From Rhizobacter sp. Root1221 (GTDB lineage: Bacteria > Pseudomonadota > Gammaproteobacteria > Burkholderiales > Burkholderiaceae_C), in NCBI RefSeq assembly GCF_001425785.1, contig NZ_LMDI01000006.1:81001-145000 (forward strand): a DNA stretch of 64,000 bases. The letters are read 5' to 3'. Positions 37,945 to 46,185 of this stretch are shown one piece after another. The translations under genes were made by a program, and so were the position numbers. The first letter of the stretch is position 1, and the number at the start of each line of letters is the position of its first letter. The notes under the pieces were generated by a model that was given only the letters and a program-made list of their open reading frames with translations, was not told the DNA's origin and did no database searches.

Positions 37945-37994
37945 AAAAAAAGGCGTGTCTCGTGCGGCACCGGCTCGCGTCGAGCCAGTGCCGC
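37945..37994 (-). terminator. Hairpin terminator between sugar-binding protein gene and dctP
   Basis: Arms 37964-37977 and 37981-37994 pair over 14 positions (one G-T wobble) around a three-base loop. In the minus-strand transcript a run of seven U (37951-37945) follows after 12 bases. The stem starts seven bases after the stop of the ABC binding-protein gene. The distance to the U-run is longer than usual, so partial termination or mRNA stabilisation is also possible. Confidence 0.65.
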
Positions 37995-38000
37995 GGCGGA

Positions 38001-39110
38001 TCACTTGCCCCAGATCCTCCGGTACTCGTTGCGGTAGCCGTTGTCGGGGTCGAAGAGGTTCTTCGGCCCGCCGTCCTTGGCGACGTTTTCGGCCGTCACC
38101 AGGTGCACCTTCGGCACGTAACCCGACCACGCCGCCTTGTTGAACGCGCGGTTGAGTTCGTCGACGATCTGCCAGCCCTGCATGCTCAGCGCCTCGGGCA
38201 CGGTGCCGGCCTGGTGGCGCTTGCTGCGGATGCGCTGGTAGGCGGCCTCGGAGCCGTCGCCGGCCGACACCGCCTTCGGGTTGCTGTCACCCTTCTTGCC
38301 GGCCGCGCTCAGCGACGGGCCCATGAAGTCGAAGTACAGGTCGTTGATCGCGAGCGAGTGCGTCCACTTGTCACCGAAGCGCTGCAGCAGCGAGGTCGTG
38401 AGCTGGGGCATGCGTGTCGAGCTCTCGGAGATCGGGCTGTCCTCGAAGCTCAGCACCGTGCAGCCGCCGCATTTCTTGATCACCGCCTCCATGGCGCGCG
38501 CCTTGTACAGCGCGATCGCGTACTGCGAGTCGGTGAAGATCACCACGCCGGCCTTGCCGCCGGAGTCCACCACGGCCCATGAGGCCGCCACGTCGGCGAC
38601 GGCATCGGTCACGGTGGTGACGTTGGCGAACAGCCCCGCCTTGTCGTTCGGCCCCGGCATCTCTCCGGAGTGCCAGCCCACCAGCGGCACGCCCGACTTC
38701 GCCGCGTTCTTGAACGCGACCTTCTGCTCGGTGGTGTCGAAGCCGCCCACGACGATGCCGGCCGGCTTCAGCGCGAGCGCCTGGTTCAGCGCGGCGGTGC
38801 GCCCGCTGACCGTGCCCTGGCCGTCGACCACGCGCACGCTCCAGCCGATCGCCTTGCCGGCCTCCTCCACGCCCTTGGAGACACCGAGGATGCCGCCGTT
38901 CTTCAGGTCGCCGGCGACGAACACGATGGTCTTGCCGGCCGCCGCCTTCGGTCCGGTGCTCGGGCCGTCCCACTTTTCCTTGGACATCGTGGCGACCGCC
39001 ACCTTCTGCTTCGCCGCCTCGAGGAAGTCGTCGGCCAATGCGTGGCTGCCGAAGCCGGCAGTCGCGAGTGCCAAGGCCAGTGCGCCGAGGCGCGACAGTT
39101 TCTTGCTCAT
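38001..39110 (-). CDS. Periplasmic sugar-binding protein of a ribose-type ABC transporter
   Basis: A 369-residue Peripla_BP_4 family protein with signal peptide (ending GSHALA-DD). Segments AGKTIVFVAGDLKNGGILGVSKGVEEAGKAIGW and LNQALALKPAGIVVGGFDT are the usual sugar-binding-protein core, and DGSEAAYQRIRSKRHQAGTVPEALSMQGW the second lobe. It feeds the permease and ATPase encoded upstream. The ligand is probably the pentose or related sugar whose acid is degraded by this cluster. Confidence 0.9.
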   Translation of the reverse strand: MSKKLSRLGALALALATAGFGSHALADDFLEAAKQKVAVATMSKEKWDGPSTGPKAAAGKTIVFVAGDLKNGGILGVSKGVEEAGKAIGWSVRVVDGQGTVSGRTAALNQALALKPAGIVVGGFDTTEQKVAFKNAAKSGVPLVGWHSGEMPGPNDKAGLFANVTTVTDAVADVAASWAVVDSGGKAGVVIFTDSQYAIALYKARAMEAVIKKCGGCTVLSFEDSPISESSTRMPQLTTSLLQRFGDKWTHSLAINDLYFDFMGPSLSAAGKKGDSNPKAVSAGDGSEAAYQRIRSKRHQAGTVPEALSMQGWQIVDELNRAFNKAAWSGYVPKVHLVTAENVAKDGGPKNLFDPDNGYRNEYRRIWGK

Positions 39111-39134
39111 GGGAAAGTCTCCTGGTGGGTTGCT

Positions 39135-40277
39135 TCAGTGGGCTGCCGCTTGATGCGCGGCTTCCGGGGAAGGGGTTGCCGATGCGGCGGCGGTCTCGCC
39201 GGGCGGGCGCTCGGCCGCGCCCGTGCCGAGCTGGCGTGCGGCGATGCGCCGCTTGATCGACACATTGCGGCGCTGCTGCGCCCAGCCGGCGATGCCGATC
39301 GACACCAGCAGCGTCAGGCCGTTGAACAGCGGCTCGACATAAAACGCGCCGCCGAACTGCTGGATGCCCGAGATGCCGATCGCGAGGATCGCGACGCCGA
39401 CCAAGGTGCCCCAGACGTTGACACGCCCGGGCCGGATCGTCGTCGAGCCGAGGAAGGCGCCGACCAGCGCCGGCAGCAGGAATTCCAGGCCGACGCTGGC
39501 CTGGCCGATCTGCAGCCGCGAGGCCAGCAGGACGCCGGCAAAGCCCGACAGCGCGCCCGAAGCGACGAACGCGCCCATCACGTGCTTGCGCACCGCGATG
39601 CCGTTGAGCTGCGCCGCCTTCGGGTTCGCGCCGATCACGTAGAGCGCGCGGCCAAGCGGCGTGAACTCGGTCACCAGCCACATCGCCACGCTCACCGCGA
39701 GCACATAGAACGCGCCCACCGGCAATCCGAGCAGGCTGCCGCCGGCGATGCCGACGAAGCCTTCGGGCAGGTCACCCACCACCTGGCGGCCGCCGCTGTG
39801 CCACATCGCCACCGCATAGATCACGGTGCCGGTGCCCAGCGTGGCGATGAACGAGTCGATCTGCGCGAGCTCGACCAGCAGGCCGTTGAGCATGCCGAAC
39901 AGCGCCGCGCAGGCCACCACGATCAGCACCGCGAGCGGCCACGGCACCCCGAGTTTCGTCTGCAGGCTGATCGCGAGGATGTGCCAGAGCACGATGCCGT
40001 AGCCCACCGTCAGGTCGATCTTGCCGGTGATCATCGGGATGGTCGCGGCCAGTGCGAGCAGGGCGATCACCGACTTGTCCGCAAGGATCGCGCGCAGGTT
40101 GAACAGCGTCGGGAAGGTATCGGGCAGCAGCGCGGAGAACAACAGCGCGAGGCCCACGGTCAGGACGACGAGGCCATAGACCGGCATGGCGCGGCCGAGG
40201 CGTTGCATGACGGTCAGCGCATCGCCGTCGAGTGCGCTGTCAGGCTCCAGGGCCGTGGACTTGATCGAGGCAGTCAT
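39135..40277 (-). CDS. Ribose-type ABC transporter permease
   Basis: A 380-residue BPD_transp_2 family permease with about ten membrane segments (AATIPMITGKIDLTVGYGIVLWHILAISLQ; GMLNGLLVELAQIDSFIATLGTGTVIYAVA; GRALYVIGANPKAAQLNGIAV). The C-terminal tail (~350-380) is hydrophilic and Ala-rich, longer than usual. The start overlaps the ATPase gene by four bases. It forms the channel for the sugar importer. Confidence 0.92.
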   Translation of the reverse strand: MTASIKSTALEPDSALDGDALTVMQRLGRAMPVYGLVVLTVGLALLFSALLPDTFPTLFNLRAILADKSVIALLALAATIPMITGKIDLTVGYGIVLWHILAISLQTKLGVPWPLAVLIVVACAALFGMLNGLLVELAQIDSFIATLGTGTVIYAVAMWHSGGRQVVGDLPEGFVGIAGGSLLGLPVGAFYVLAVSVAMWLVTEFTPLGRALYVIGANPKAAQLNGIAVRKHVMGAFVASGALSGFAGVLLASRLQIGQASVGLEFLLPALVGAFLGSTTIRPGRVNVWGTLVGVAILAIGISGIQQFGGAFYVEPLFNGLTLLVSIGIAGWAQQRRNVSIKRRIAARQLGTGAAERPPGETAAASATPSPEAAHQAAAH

Positions 40278-41815
40278 GCCGTTGTCTCCAGTTGTTCATG
40301 AGCGGTTTGGTGCCCGGCGCCACCGGCGGCGAGCGCAAGCAGTCGTTCGACGGTGATGTCCTTGCCGACGAGTTCGGCGGCGACCAGCCCGTTGCGGAAC
40401 ACCAGCACGCGGGTGCAGACCGTGGCCACTTCCTCGAAGTCGGTCGAGACCACGATCAGCGCGCTGCCCGCGTCGGCACGTTCGCGCAGCACGCCGTAGA
40501 TCTGGCGCTTGGCACCGACATCGACGCCGGCTGTCGGCTCCTCGAGCACCACGAGGGGCTTGTCGAGGTGGAACCAGCGCGCCAAAACGACCTTCTGCTG
40601 GTTGCCGCCCGAGAGCTGCTGCACCTCGGCATGCGGTGCGGGCGGGTTCACGTCGAAGCGTTTGATCAGGGCCAGTGCCGCGTCACTTTCCCTGCGGCGC
40701 CGATCCAGCGCCAAGCCGCGGTCGCCATGAAGCGAGGGGTGCGGGAACAGGTTCTCGAGCACGCTCATCGCGCCGGCAAGGTTCTCTTCGAGGCGCTCGC
40801 CCGCCACATAGGCCACGCCGGTGCGGATCGCATCGGCCGGGGTTCGATACGTCACCGCTTTCCCGAGCACGGTCATTCGGCCGGCGGACAAGGGTTCACG
40901 GCCGAACAGCGCCCGGCTGATCGCCTCATGGCCAGCGCCCCTCAAGCCGATCAGACCCACCACTTCGCCGCGACGCACTTCGAAACTGACCGGGCCGGCA
41001 TTGCCGCTGGCGGCACGATCCAGCGCGAGCACGGTCTCGCCGCCGGGCAGCGCGCTGGCCTTTGGCACCGAGGCCGCCAGCGCCTTGCCGACGATCAGGT
41101 TGACGAGTTCACTCTCGCTGGTCTGCGACGTGGTGCGCATGGCCACGAGCCTGCCATCGCGCATCACCGCGGCACGGTCCGAGATCGCCATCACTTCGTC
41201 GAGGCGATGCGAGACGTAGATCATCGCCATGCCTTGTCGGCGCAGCCCGTGCAGCACGACGAACAGGCGCTCCACGTCGGCCATCGGCAGGCTGGCCGAG
41301 GGCTCGTCGAGCACCAGCAGGCGGGCCTGCACTTCGAGCGCACGGCCGATCGCGAGCAGCGACTTCTCGGCGCGGGTGAGCGAGAAGATGCGGCGGTCCG
41401 GATCGATGTCGCAGCCGACCCGCGCCATCACCCGGCGCGCGGTGGCACGCGCCGCCTTCCAGTCGATGAGCCCGAAGCGGCGTGCGTAGCCCGTGCCCAG
41501 CGCCACGTTCTCGGCCACCGTCATCCACTCCACGAGCCCGAGATCCTGGTGGATGAAGGCCACCGGCTGGCTTGCGCGGTCGCTGCTGCGCCACTGGGCT
41601 TCGGGCCGGCCGTCGAAGCGCATCTCGCCGCCATCGATCGGGTAGATGCCGGCCAGCAGCTTGATCAGCGTGGACTTGCCGGCGCCGTTCTCGCCGAGCA
41701 GCGCGACGATCTCCCCGGCGTGGACGTCGAAGCTCACGTCATCGACCGCCTGGGTTCCGCCGAAGCGCTTGCTGACGCCGCAGAATTGCAGCAAGGGCGC
41801 GTGCGGCGCGTTCAC
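40274..41815 (-). CDS. Ribose-type ABC transporter ATPase with two nucleotide-binding domains
   Basis: A 513-residue fused ATPase as in RbsA. Domain 1 has Walker A GENGAGKST, and its signature region reads FSLTRAEKSLLAIGRAL rather than a clear LSGGQ. Domain 2 has a degenerate Walker A (IGLRGAGHEA), the signature LSGGNQQKVVLARW and Walker B (PLVVLEEPTAGVDVGA). A degenerate second domain is normal in this family. It overlaps both flanking genes by four bases. Confidence 0.93.
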   Translation of the reverse strand: MNAPHAPLLQFCGVSKRFGGTQAVDDVSFDVHAGEIVALLGENGAGKSTLIKLLAGIYPIDGGEMRFDGRPEAQWRSSDRASQPVAFIHQDLGLVEWMTVAENVALGTGYARRFGLIDWKAARATARRVMARVGCDIDPDRRIFSLTRAEKSLLAIGRALEVQARLLVLDEPSASLPMADVERLFVVLHGLRRQGMAMIYVSHRLDEVMAISDRAAVMRDGRLVAMRTTSQTSESELVNLIVGKALAASVPKASALPGGETVLALDRAASGNAGPVSFEVRRGEVVGLIGLRGAGHEAISRALFGREPLSAGRMTVLGKAVTYRTPADAIRTGVAYVAGERLEENLAGAMSVLENLFPHPSLHGDRGLALDRRRRESDAALALIKRFDVNPPAPHAEVQQLSGGNQQKVVLARWFHLDKPLVVLEEPTAGVDVGAKRQIYGVLRERADAGSALIVVSTDFEEVATVCTRVLVFRNGLVAAELVGKDITVERLLALAAGGAGHQTAHEQLETTA

Positions 41816-42741
41816 AGCAGCACCACCTTGGACACGTCGGGTTCGCGCTGCGTCGCGATGAAGCGCTCGATGCGCAGTGTGTCCGTGTCGAGCACCGCCA
41901 CGCGATCGTCGTCGAGCGAGATGAAAGCCAACGCCTTGGTGGGGTGGAACGACAGCGCGATGGCGCGGGCGTCCAGCTTCAGGTAGCCGGTCTCCTCCAG
42001 GGAGACCTGGTCCACGACGGAGAGGCTGCGGTCGCCGTAGTTGCTGGTGAACAGGCGGCCGTCGCGCGCGCGGTAGATGCGTGTCACGTCATCACGCGAG
42101 GGTGCGGCGTGCTGGACCGTCATCGTCGCCGTGTCGATCGCGGCGAGCGTGTTGCTCCAGCGGTTGCTCACGAACAGCGTTCGTTCATCCTCGCTCAGGC
42201 AATACCCTTCCGGCTTCTGGCCGGGATGACACGCCACCGGCTCGAACAGCGGGTCCCAGGGCCGCACCTTGGTCACCGTGTGGCTCAGCAGGTTCATGCA
42301 GTAAGCGGTCTGCCCATCGCGCGTCAGCGCGAAGAGGTGGCTCTTGATGCCGCCGGACGGCACCGCACGCCTGGGCGCGGTGTCGACGGCCGGCCGCTCC
42401 AGCACCAGCAGTGCCGCCTTCTCTTCGCTGAGTGCGTAGAGCCGATCCTGCTCATCGATCTGCAAGCCATGGATCCGGTTGAACGGGTACAGGTCTATAG
42501 ACCGTACCAGTTCAGACGAGCGAATGTCGATCTGGAAAATCGTGTGGCCCCCCGGGCCGGTGTGGCCGGAGGTCTCGACACCGTAGTGGCCGACGTAGGC
42601 GAAGTGCCCGGCACGGTCGGTGACGAACTCGTGCGGAAACTCGGGCAGCTTCAGCGTGCGCATGCGTTCGCCCGATTCAATGTCGTACCAACTGAAGCAG
42701 TGCGAACATTTCTCGACCAGCAGCAAAGTATCTCGGCTCAT
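41812..42741 (-). CDS. Cytoplasmic YVTN/YncE-like beta-propeller protein, copy 1
   Basis: A 309-residue beta-propeller without signal peptide, paralogous to the protein encoded at 35957-36898. Conserved features include LLLVEKCSHCFSWYD, LPEFPHEFVTD, HGLQIDEQDRLYALSEE, VPSGGIKSHLFALTRDG and LSFHPTKALAFISLDDDRVAVLDT. It overlaps the ABC ATPase gene by four bases and follows the SMP-30 lactonase gene by 13. A YncE/6-phosphogluconolactonase-like fold in a sugar-lactone operon suggests lactone hydrolysis or sensing. The function is not established. Confidence 0.75.
   Translation of the reverse strand: MSRDTLLLVEKCSHCFSWYDIESGERMRTLKLPEFPHEFVTDRAGHFAYVGHYGVETSGHTGPGGHTIFQIDIRSSELVRSIDLYPFNRIHGLQIDEQDRLYALSEEKAALLVLERPAVDTAPRRAVPSGGIKSHLFALTRDGQTAYCMNLLSHTVTKVRPWDPLFEPVACHPGQKPEGYCLSEDERTLFVSNRWSNTLAAIDTATMTVQHAAPSRDDVTRIYRARDGRLFTSNYGDRSLSVVDQVSLEETGYLKLDARAIALSFHPTKALAFISLDDDRVAVLDTDTLRIERFIATQREPDVSKVVLL
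42491..42511 (-). promoter_or_regulatory. Operator-like motif inside beta-propeller gene (site B)
   Basis: The plus strand reads AGGTC-TATA-GACCGTACCAGT, identical to the dctP-upstream site in 17 of 17 positions outside the four-base centre. Here the centre makes GGTCTATAGACC a perfect palindrome. It lies within codons ~77-84 of the beta-propeller gene; the paralogous gene does not carry it. It may be an internal operator for the cluster regulator. Confidence 0.5.
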
Positions 42742-42754
42742 GTTGTTCCCGTCT

Positions 42755-43681
42755 TCAAGGAGTCTGGATGCCGCGCGCGTTCAACCGAATGCGGTACAGC
42801 GACGTGGTCGCACAGATGAACAGCTCATCGCGTTCGGGCCCGCCAAACGTCAGGTTCCCGACCCGCTCGGGCACGGGAATGGCCGCGAGGCGTGTGCCGT
42901 CAGGGTGGTAGACCTGCACGCTGTCCGCGCTGCTGGTGTAGACCCAGCCGCGCGCGTCGATGCGAAAGCCGTCCGACAGGCCCGGGCTCACCACCGCGAA
43001 AAAACGCGGGTTCGTGAGCGTGCGGCCTGCGGCCACGTCGAACGCGACGATGTGGTGGTGGCCGCCGCCATCCTTTCGCAGCGCCGCCGATGTGTCGGAG
43101 ACGTAGAGGACCGATTCGTCGGGCGAGAAGGCCAGCCCGTTGGGCTCTTCGACGAACGTGCTGACCACGTCCAGCGTGCGGCTGTCCGGATCGAAGCGGA
43201 AGACGTAGTTGCCGCCCAGCTCGGACTCGGCCTGGTGACCTTCGTGGTTCGAGACGATGCCGTAGGGCGGGTCGGTGAACCAGATCGTGCCATCGCGCTT
43301 GACGACCACGTCGTTGGGGGAGTTCAGGCGCCTGCCTTGGTAGTGGCTGACGAGCACTTCGTCCGTTGCCTCGGCGAGACCGGCCTTGAAGCGCGTGCGC
43401 ACGATCGCGCGCTGCCCGTGCGAACAGTGCAGCAGCGCGCCGTCGGCCTCGCGCGTGTGGCCGTTGGTGAACTCGACCTCGTGGCGCCACACGCTCGTGC
43501 CGTCGCGCGGGTGCCAGCGCAGCATGCGGTTGGCGGGGATGTCGCTCCACAGCACGCTGCCGTCCTCGTGCATCCACACCGGGCCTTCGCTCCATGCTGC
43601 ACCGGAAGCAAGGCGCTCCAGGGATTCACCAGGTCGCGCCAGCGATTCGGCTCGCGGGTCGTGGACGATGATGGCGCTCAT
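42755..43681 (-). CDS. SMP-30/gluconolactonase family sugar lactonase
   Basis: A 308-residue six-bladed beta-propeller lactonase. Metal-binding residues are in WSEGPVW (Glu), NSPNDVVV (Asn) and LSDGFRID (Asp), in the order known for gluconolactonase and L-arabinolactonase. It should hydrolyse an aldonolactone formed by a sugar dehydrogenase. That dehydrogenase is not encoded in this cluster. Its start overlaps the gntR stop by four bases, so it is the first structural gene of the operon. Confidence 0.9.
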   Translation of the reverse strand: MSAIIVHDPRAESLARPGESLERLASGAAWSEGPVWMHEDGSVLWSDIPANRMLRWHPRDGTSVWRHEVEFTNGHTREADGALLHCSHGQRAIVRTRFKAGLAEATDEVLVSHYQGRRLNSPNDVVVKRDGTIWFTDPPYGIVSNHEGHQAESELGGNYVFRFDPDSRTLDVVSTFVEEPNGLAFSPDESVLYVSDTSAALRKDGGGHHHIVAFDVAAGRTLTNPRFFAVVSPGLSDGFRIDARGWVYTSSADSVQVYHPDGTRLAAIPVPERVGNLTFGGPERDELFICATTSLYRIRLNARGIQTP

Positions 43682-44403
43682 TTCGGCTCCATTTCGTCGA
43701 GGGTGGTCTTGCGCACCTGTTCAAGGTGCTTGCGAGCCGCCGCGGCGGCCGCTTCGGGCTTGTGGGTCTTCAACGCCTCGATGATGCCGCGATGCTCGGC
43801 CACGCTGTGCGCGATGGCGCCCGGGCGCTGCAGTGCCCGGCGCCGGAACTCGAGCGCGTAGTCGTAGAAGTCGGAGACCACGTCGACGAGCAGCGCGTTG
43901 CCGCAGGCCTTGTACAGCGTGGTGTGGAATTCTCGGTCGGAGATCTGGAAGCGGACCGGATCGCCAAGCATCGACTCCTGGTCATGCACGAGCACCGCGA
44001 GCCGGGCCAATTCGTTGTTGCCGATGCGCTGGGCCGCCAGCCGGATCACCTGCACCTCGACCGCGGCGCGCGCTTCGGCCACCTCTTCGAACGACCGGTC
44101 GCGCAGGTTGCCCAGCGTGCTGACGGATTCGTGCAGGGAGTAAGGCCCCGTGCCGAGCACACGCGTGCGTGCCCCCTGGCTCACTTCGATCATCTTGCGC
44201 GCGTGCAGCACACCCATCGCGGCGCGCACGGTCTCGCGCGAGACGCCCAGCGTGGAAGCGAGTTCGCGCTCGGAGGGGAGTTCGTCGCCGACGCGCAGCA
44301 GCCCGGAGTGGATCATGTAGATCAGCTTGTCGCTGATCTGGTCCTTGACCGTGCGCTTGGCGATCTGGCCTTTGTCCCCGGGGATGCGGGCGATGAGTTC
44401 CAT
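43678..44403 (-). CDS. GntR-family (FadR/FCD) transcriptional regulator
   Basis: A 241-residue regulator with an N-terminal winged helix (ISDKLIYMIHSGLLRVGDELPSERELASTLGVSRETVRAAMGVLHARKMIEV) and a C-terminal helical FCD ligand domain with metal-type His residues (DREFHTTLYKA; HRGIIEALK). It is the first gene of the sugar-acid cluster and most likely represses it until a sugar acid or keto-deoxy acid binds. The region before it holds tandem repeats and a partial copy of the motif seen before dctP, which suggests autoregulation. Confidence 0.9.
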   Translation of the reverse strand: MELIARIPGDKGQIAKRTVKDQISDKLIYMIHSGLLRVGDELPSERELASTLGVSRETVRAAMGVLHARKMIEVSQGARTRVLGTGPYSLHESVSTLGNLRDRSFEEVAEARAAVEVQVIRLAAQRIGNNELARLAVLVHDQESMLGDPVRFQISDREFHTTLYKACGNALLVDVVSDFYDYALEFRRRALQRPGAIAHSVAEHRGIIEALKTHKPEAAAAAARKHLEQVRKTTLDEMEPK

Positions 44404-44410
44404 AGGTCTA

Positions 44411-44440
44411 TCGGTAGGAAGAACGTCGGTAGGAAGAACG
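44411..44440. repeat. Two perfect tandem 15-bp repeats upstream of gntR
   Basis: TCGGTAGGAAGAACG occurs twice head to tail, starting eight bases before the gntR ATG. The repeats fall in the leader, where they could be a regulator site or alter translation. They may also be a simple slippage product. Confidence 0.7.
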
Positions 44441-44468
44441 GATCGGAATTGCCAGCGAACTGGCCTAC

Positions 44469-44489
44469 TGGTCTGGCTAGAGTACCAGT
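44469..44489 (-). promoter_or_regulatory. Degenerate operator-like motif upstream of gntR (site C)
   Basis: The plus strand shows GGTC, eight spacer bases, then GTACCAGT in the same spacing as sites A and B (13 of the 17 shared positions). It also contains an inverted repeat ACTGGT/ACCAGT with an 11-base spacer. It lies 66-86 bases before the gntR ATG, a position fit for autoregulation. Confidence 0.45.
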
Positions 44490-44588
44490 TGGGACTCCCG
44501 TTTTACTACGGGAATTCCCGAGTTCAGCCCACCTCGTTCTCAAGGAAACGCCGGGCCGCCCCAAGTTCCTTGACCCCCACGGGGGGGC

Positions 44589-44609
44589 GGGTTGGGCCCA
44601 GCCCAACCC
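44589..44609 (-). terminator. Hairpin downstream of GAF-GGDEF gene
   Basis: GGGTTGGGC and GCCCAACCC form a nine-base-pair stem with a three-base loop, nine bases after the stop of the diguanylate cyclase gene. No U-run follows on the minus strand, so it is a possible terminator or REP-like structure. Confidence 0.45.
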
Positions 44610-44617
44610 TGGGGCCC

Positions 44618-45646
44618 TCAGAAAAGTTCCACGTCCCCCGTCCTGGGCGCATCCTCGCGCCCCCTCGACGCGACAAGGTCGGCGTGGCTGCGGACGCAGT
44701 TGCGCCCCTGTTCCTTGGCGAGGTAGACGGCCCGGTCGGCCCGTTCGAAGGCGGCCGACGGGGAGTCTCCCTGGACGACCTGGGTGAACCCGATGCTGAC
44801 CGTGATCGTGCCCACCTGCGGGAATCGGTAGGCGGCCGTGTTGGCCCGCATCCGCTCGAGCACCTGCCGGGCGTCCTCCTCGTCGGGGCAACGCATCAGC
44901 ACCACGAATTCCTCCCCTCCGAAACGGTAGAGGCGGTCGTGGAAGCGAAAGGAGCTGTTCATGAGCCGGGACAACAGCAACAGGACTTCATCACCGATCA
45001 GATGCCCATGGTTGTCATTCACGCGCTTGAAGTGGTCGATGTCGATGACCGAGAGCCAGTGCAGCAACGGCGGCACCGCTTCATCGGTGGCCGCCGCCGT
45101 GGCTCGGGCCGCAAGCGGCGCGCCCGTCAGCTTCAGGAAGCTGTCGTCGAACGTCTTGCGGTTCAGCAGCCCGGTCAGCGTGTCGCGCTCGCTGTAGTCC
45201 AGGAGGCACTGGAAGTTGCGGTAGATGCGGAGCACGCTGGTGACAAGGCGCGCGGACTCGTCCGGAAGGGGGGCGTCGGTCTCGATCTCCAGCACCCCCA
45301 CCACACCCTTGTCTGACTCGACGGGGAAGGTGCTGTGCGTCGATTCGTTCGCGCCGGACGCGACCACGGCCTCCCCGGCGAGGGCGCGCACCCGGGACGG
45401 GAACAGCGCCAGCCGGGGCAAGGTCTGCGGGTCGGCCCAGGCGGGGTCCGCCGCGGCCACCGCATCGGAGGCGCCGAGGCGTGCCCGGGTTGTCCAGCGC
45501 TCCTCACCGGGGTCTCCGGTGACCCGATAGATCGCCACCGACCTCGGGTGCAGGATCTCCCGCAACGATCCGACCAAGGTGACGTCGAGGACGTCACGGT
45601 CCCTGAATCCGGTGAGTTCGGCCAAGTGGTCAATCAGTTCTGACAT
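44618..45646 (-). CDS. GAF-like sensor diguanylate cyclase
   Basis: A ~342-residue soluble protein with an N-terminal GAF-like sensor region (~15-160; SVAIYRVTG, KGVVGVLEIET) and a C-terminal GGDEF domain (~165-325). The active site is FGGEEF and the inhibitory I-site RFHD precedes it by the normal five residues, so it should synthesise c-di-GMP with product inhibition. The ATG at 45646 gives a family-like N-terminus (MSELIDHLAELTGF); the frame is open further upstream without similarity. No membrane segment is present. Confidence 0.88.
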   Translation of the reverse strand: MSELIDHLAELTGFRDRDVLDVTLVGSLREILHPRSVAIYRVTGDPGEERWTTRARLGASDAVAAADPAWADPQTLPRLALFPSRVRALAGEAVVASGANESTHSTFPVESDKGVVGVLEIETDAPLPDESARLVTSVLRIYRNFQCLLDYSERDTLTGLLNRKTFDDSFLKLTGAPLAARATAAATDEAVPPLLHWLSVIDIDHFKRVNDNHGHLIGDEVLLLLSRLMNSSFRFHDRLYRFGGEEFVVLMRCPDEEDARQVLERMRANTAAYRFPQVGTITVSIGFTQVVQGDSPSAAFERADRAVYLAKEQGRNCVRSHADLVASRGREDAPRTGDVELF

Positions 45647-45905
45647 GGCAGCGGACGCGCCCCTCGCAAGAGGTCGAGTACCAGGGCTTCCCGGGCCCGG
45701 GTGGTGACCGATCAACCCGGGCAGCAACCCGCGTGCCCGGTGCCGTGAACCGGACCCCTGATCCGCAGTTGGCGGACGGCGCGCAAGGCCTGCTCCCCAC
45801 CCTTCGAGCGGCGCAGTGTCCGACACATCGCAGCGGCCCTCTCTGCTGACCAGGCACCGGCCGCCGGGCCGATGATGAATGCAAGCCCCCTGCCGGAGAT
45901 TCAGC
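45647..45905. promoter_or_regulatory. Divergent spacer between GAF-GGDEF gene and small membrane protein gene
   Basis: About 260 bases with the promoters of two outward-facing genes. It contains a 12-base palindrome CCCGGGCCCGGG at 45690-45701. No clear promoter consensus is seen. Confidence 0.4.
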
Positions 45906-46160
45906 ATGTTCCACGCACAGCCGACGCACACGCGATTCCACCCGGGAAGCCGGATCAGCGCCCACCTGCCCCTTGTGCTGGAGGCCGCCGCCGTCGTTCT
46001 GACGGGCCTCGGCGGTGTTCACGTTGCCCTGCTCTGGGCGCTGGACTTCAACGTCCTGGCCGAGGCGTTGCACCCACTGGGCGTCGCGGTCTGCGAGGGC
46101 CTTCTCACGGTCGCGGCGTCGTACGTGATCGCGGCAGCGGTCCTGAGCCGGCGGCACTGA
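45906..46160 (+). CDS. Small two-helix membrane protein, unknown function
   Basis: An 84-residue protein with two hydrophobic stretches, roughly 25-47 (LVLEAAAVVLTGLGGVHVALLW) and 62-79 (AVCEGLLTVAASYVIAAAVL), and a short basic tail RRH. GGAGA six bases before the ATG supports this start over an in-frame ATG nine codons upstream. I do not recognise the family. It sits between the divergent diguanylate cyclase and a convergent AraC regulator gene. Confidence 0.6.
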   Translation: MFHAQPTHTRFHPGSRISAHLPLVLEAAAVVLTGLGGVHVALLWALDFNVLAEALHPLGVAVCEGLLTVAASYVIAAAVLSRRH

Positions 46161-46185
46161 GGGGCGGCCCGATCGCCGAATGCGG

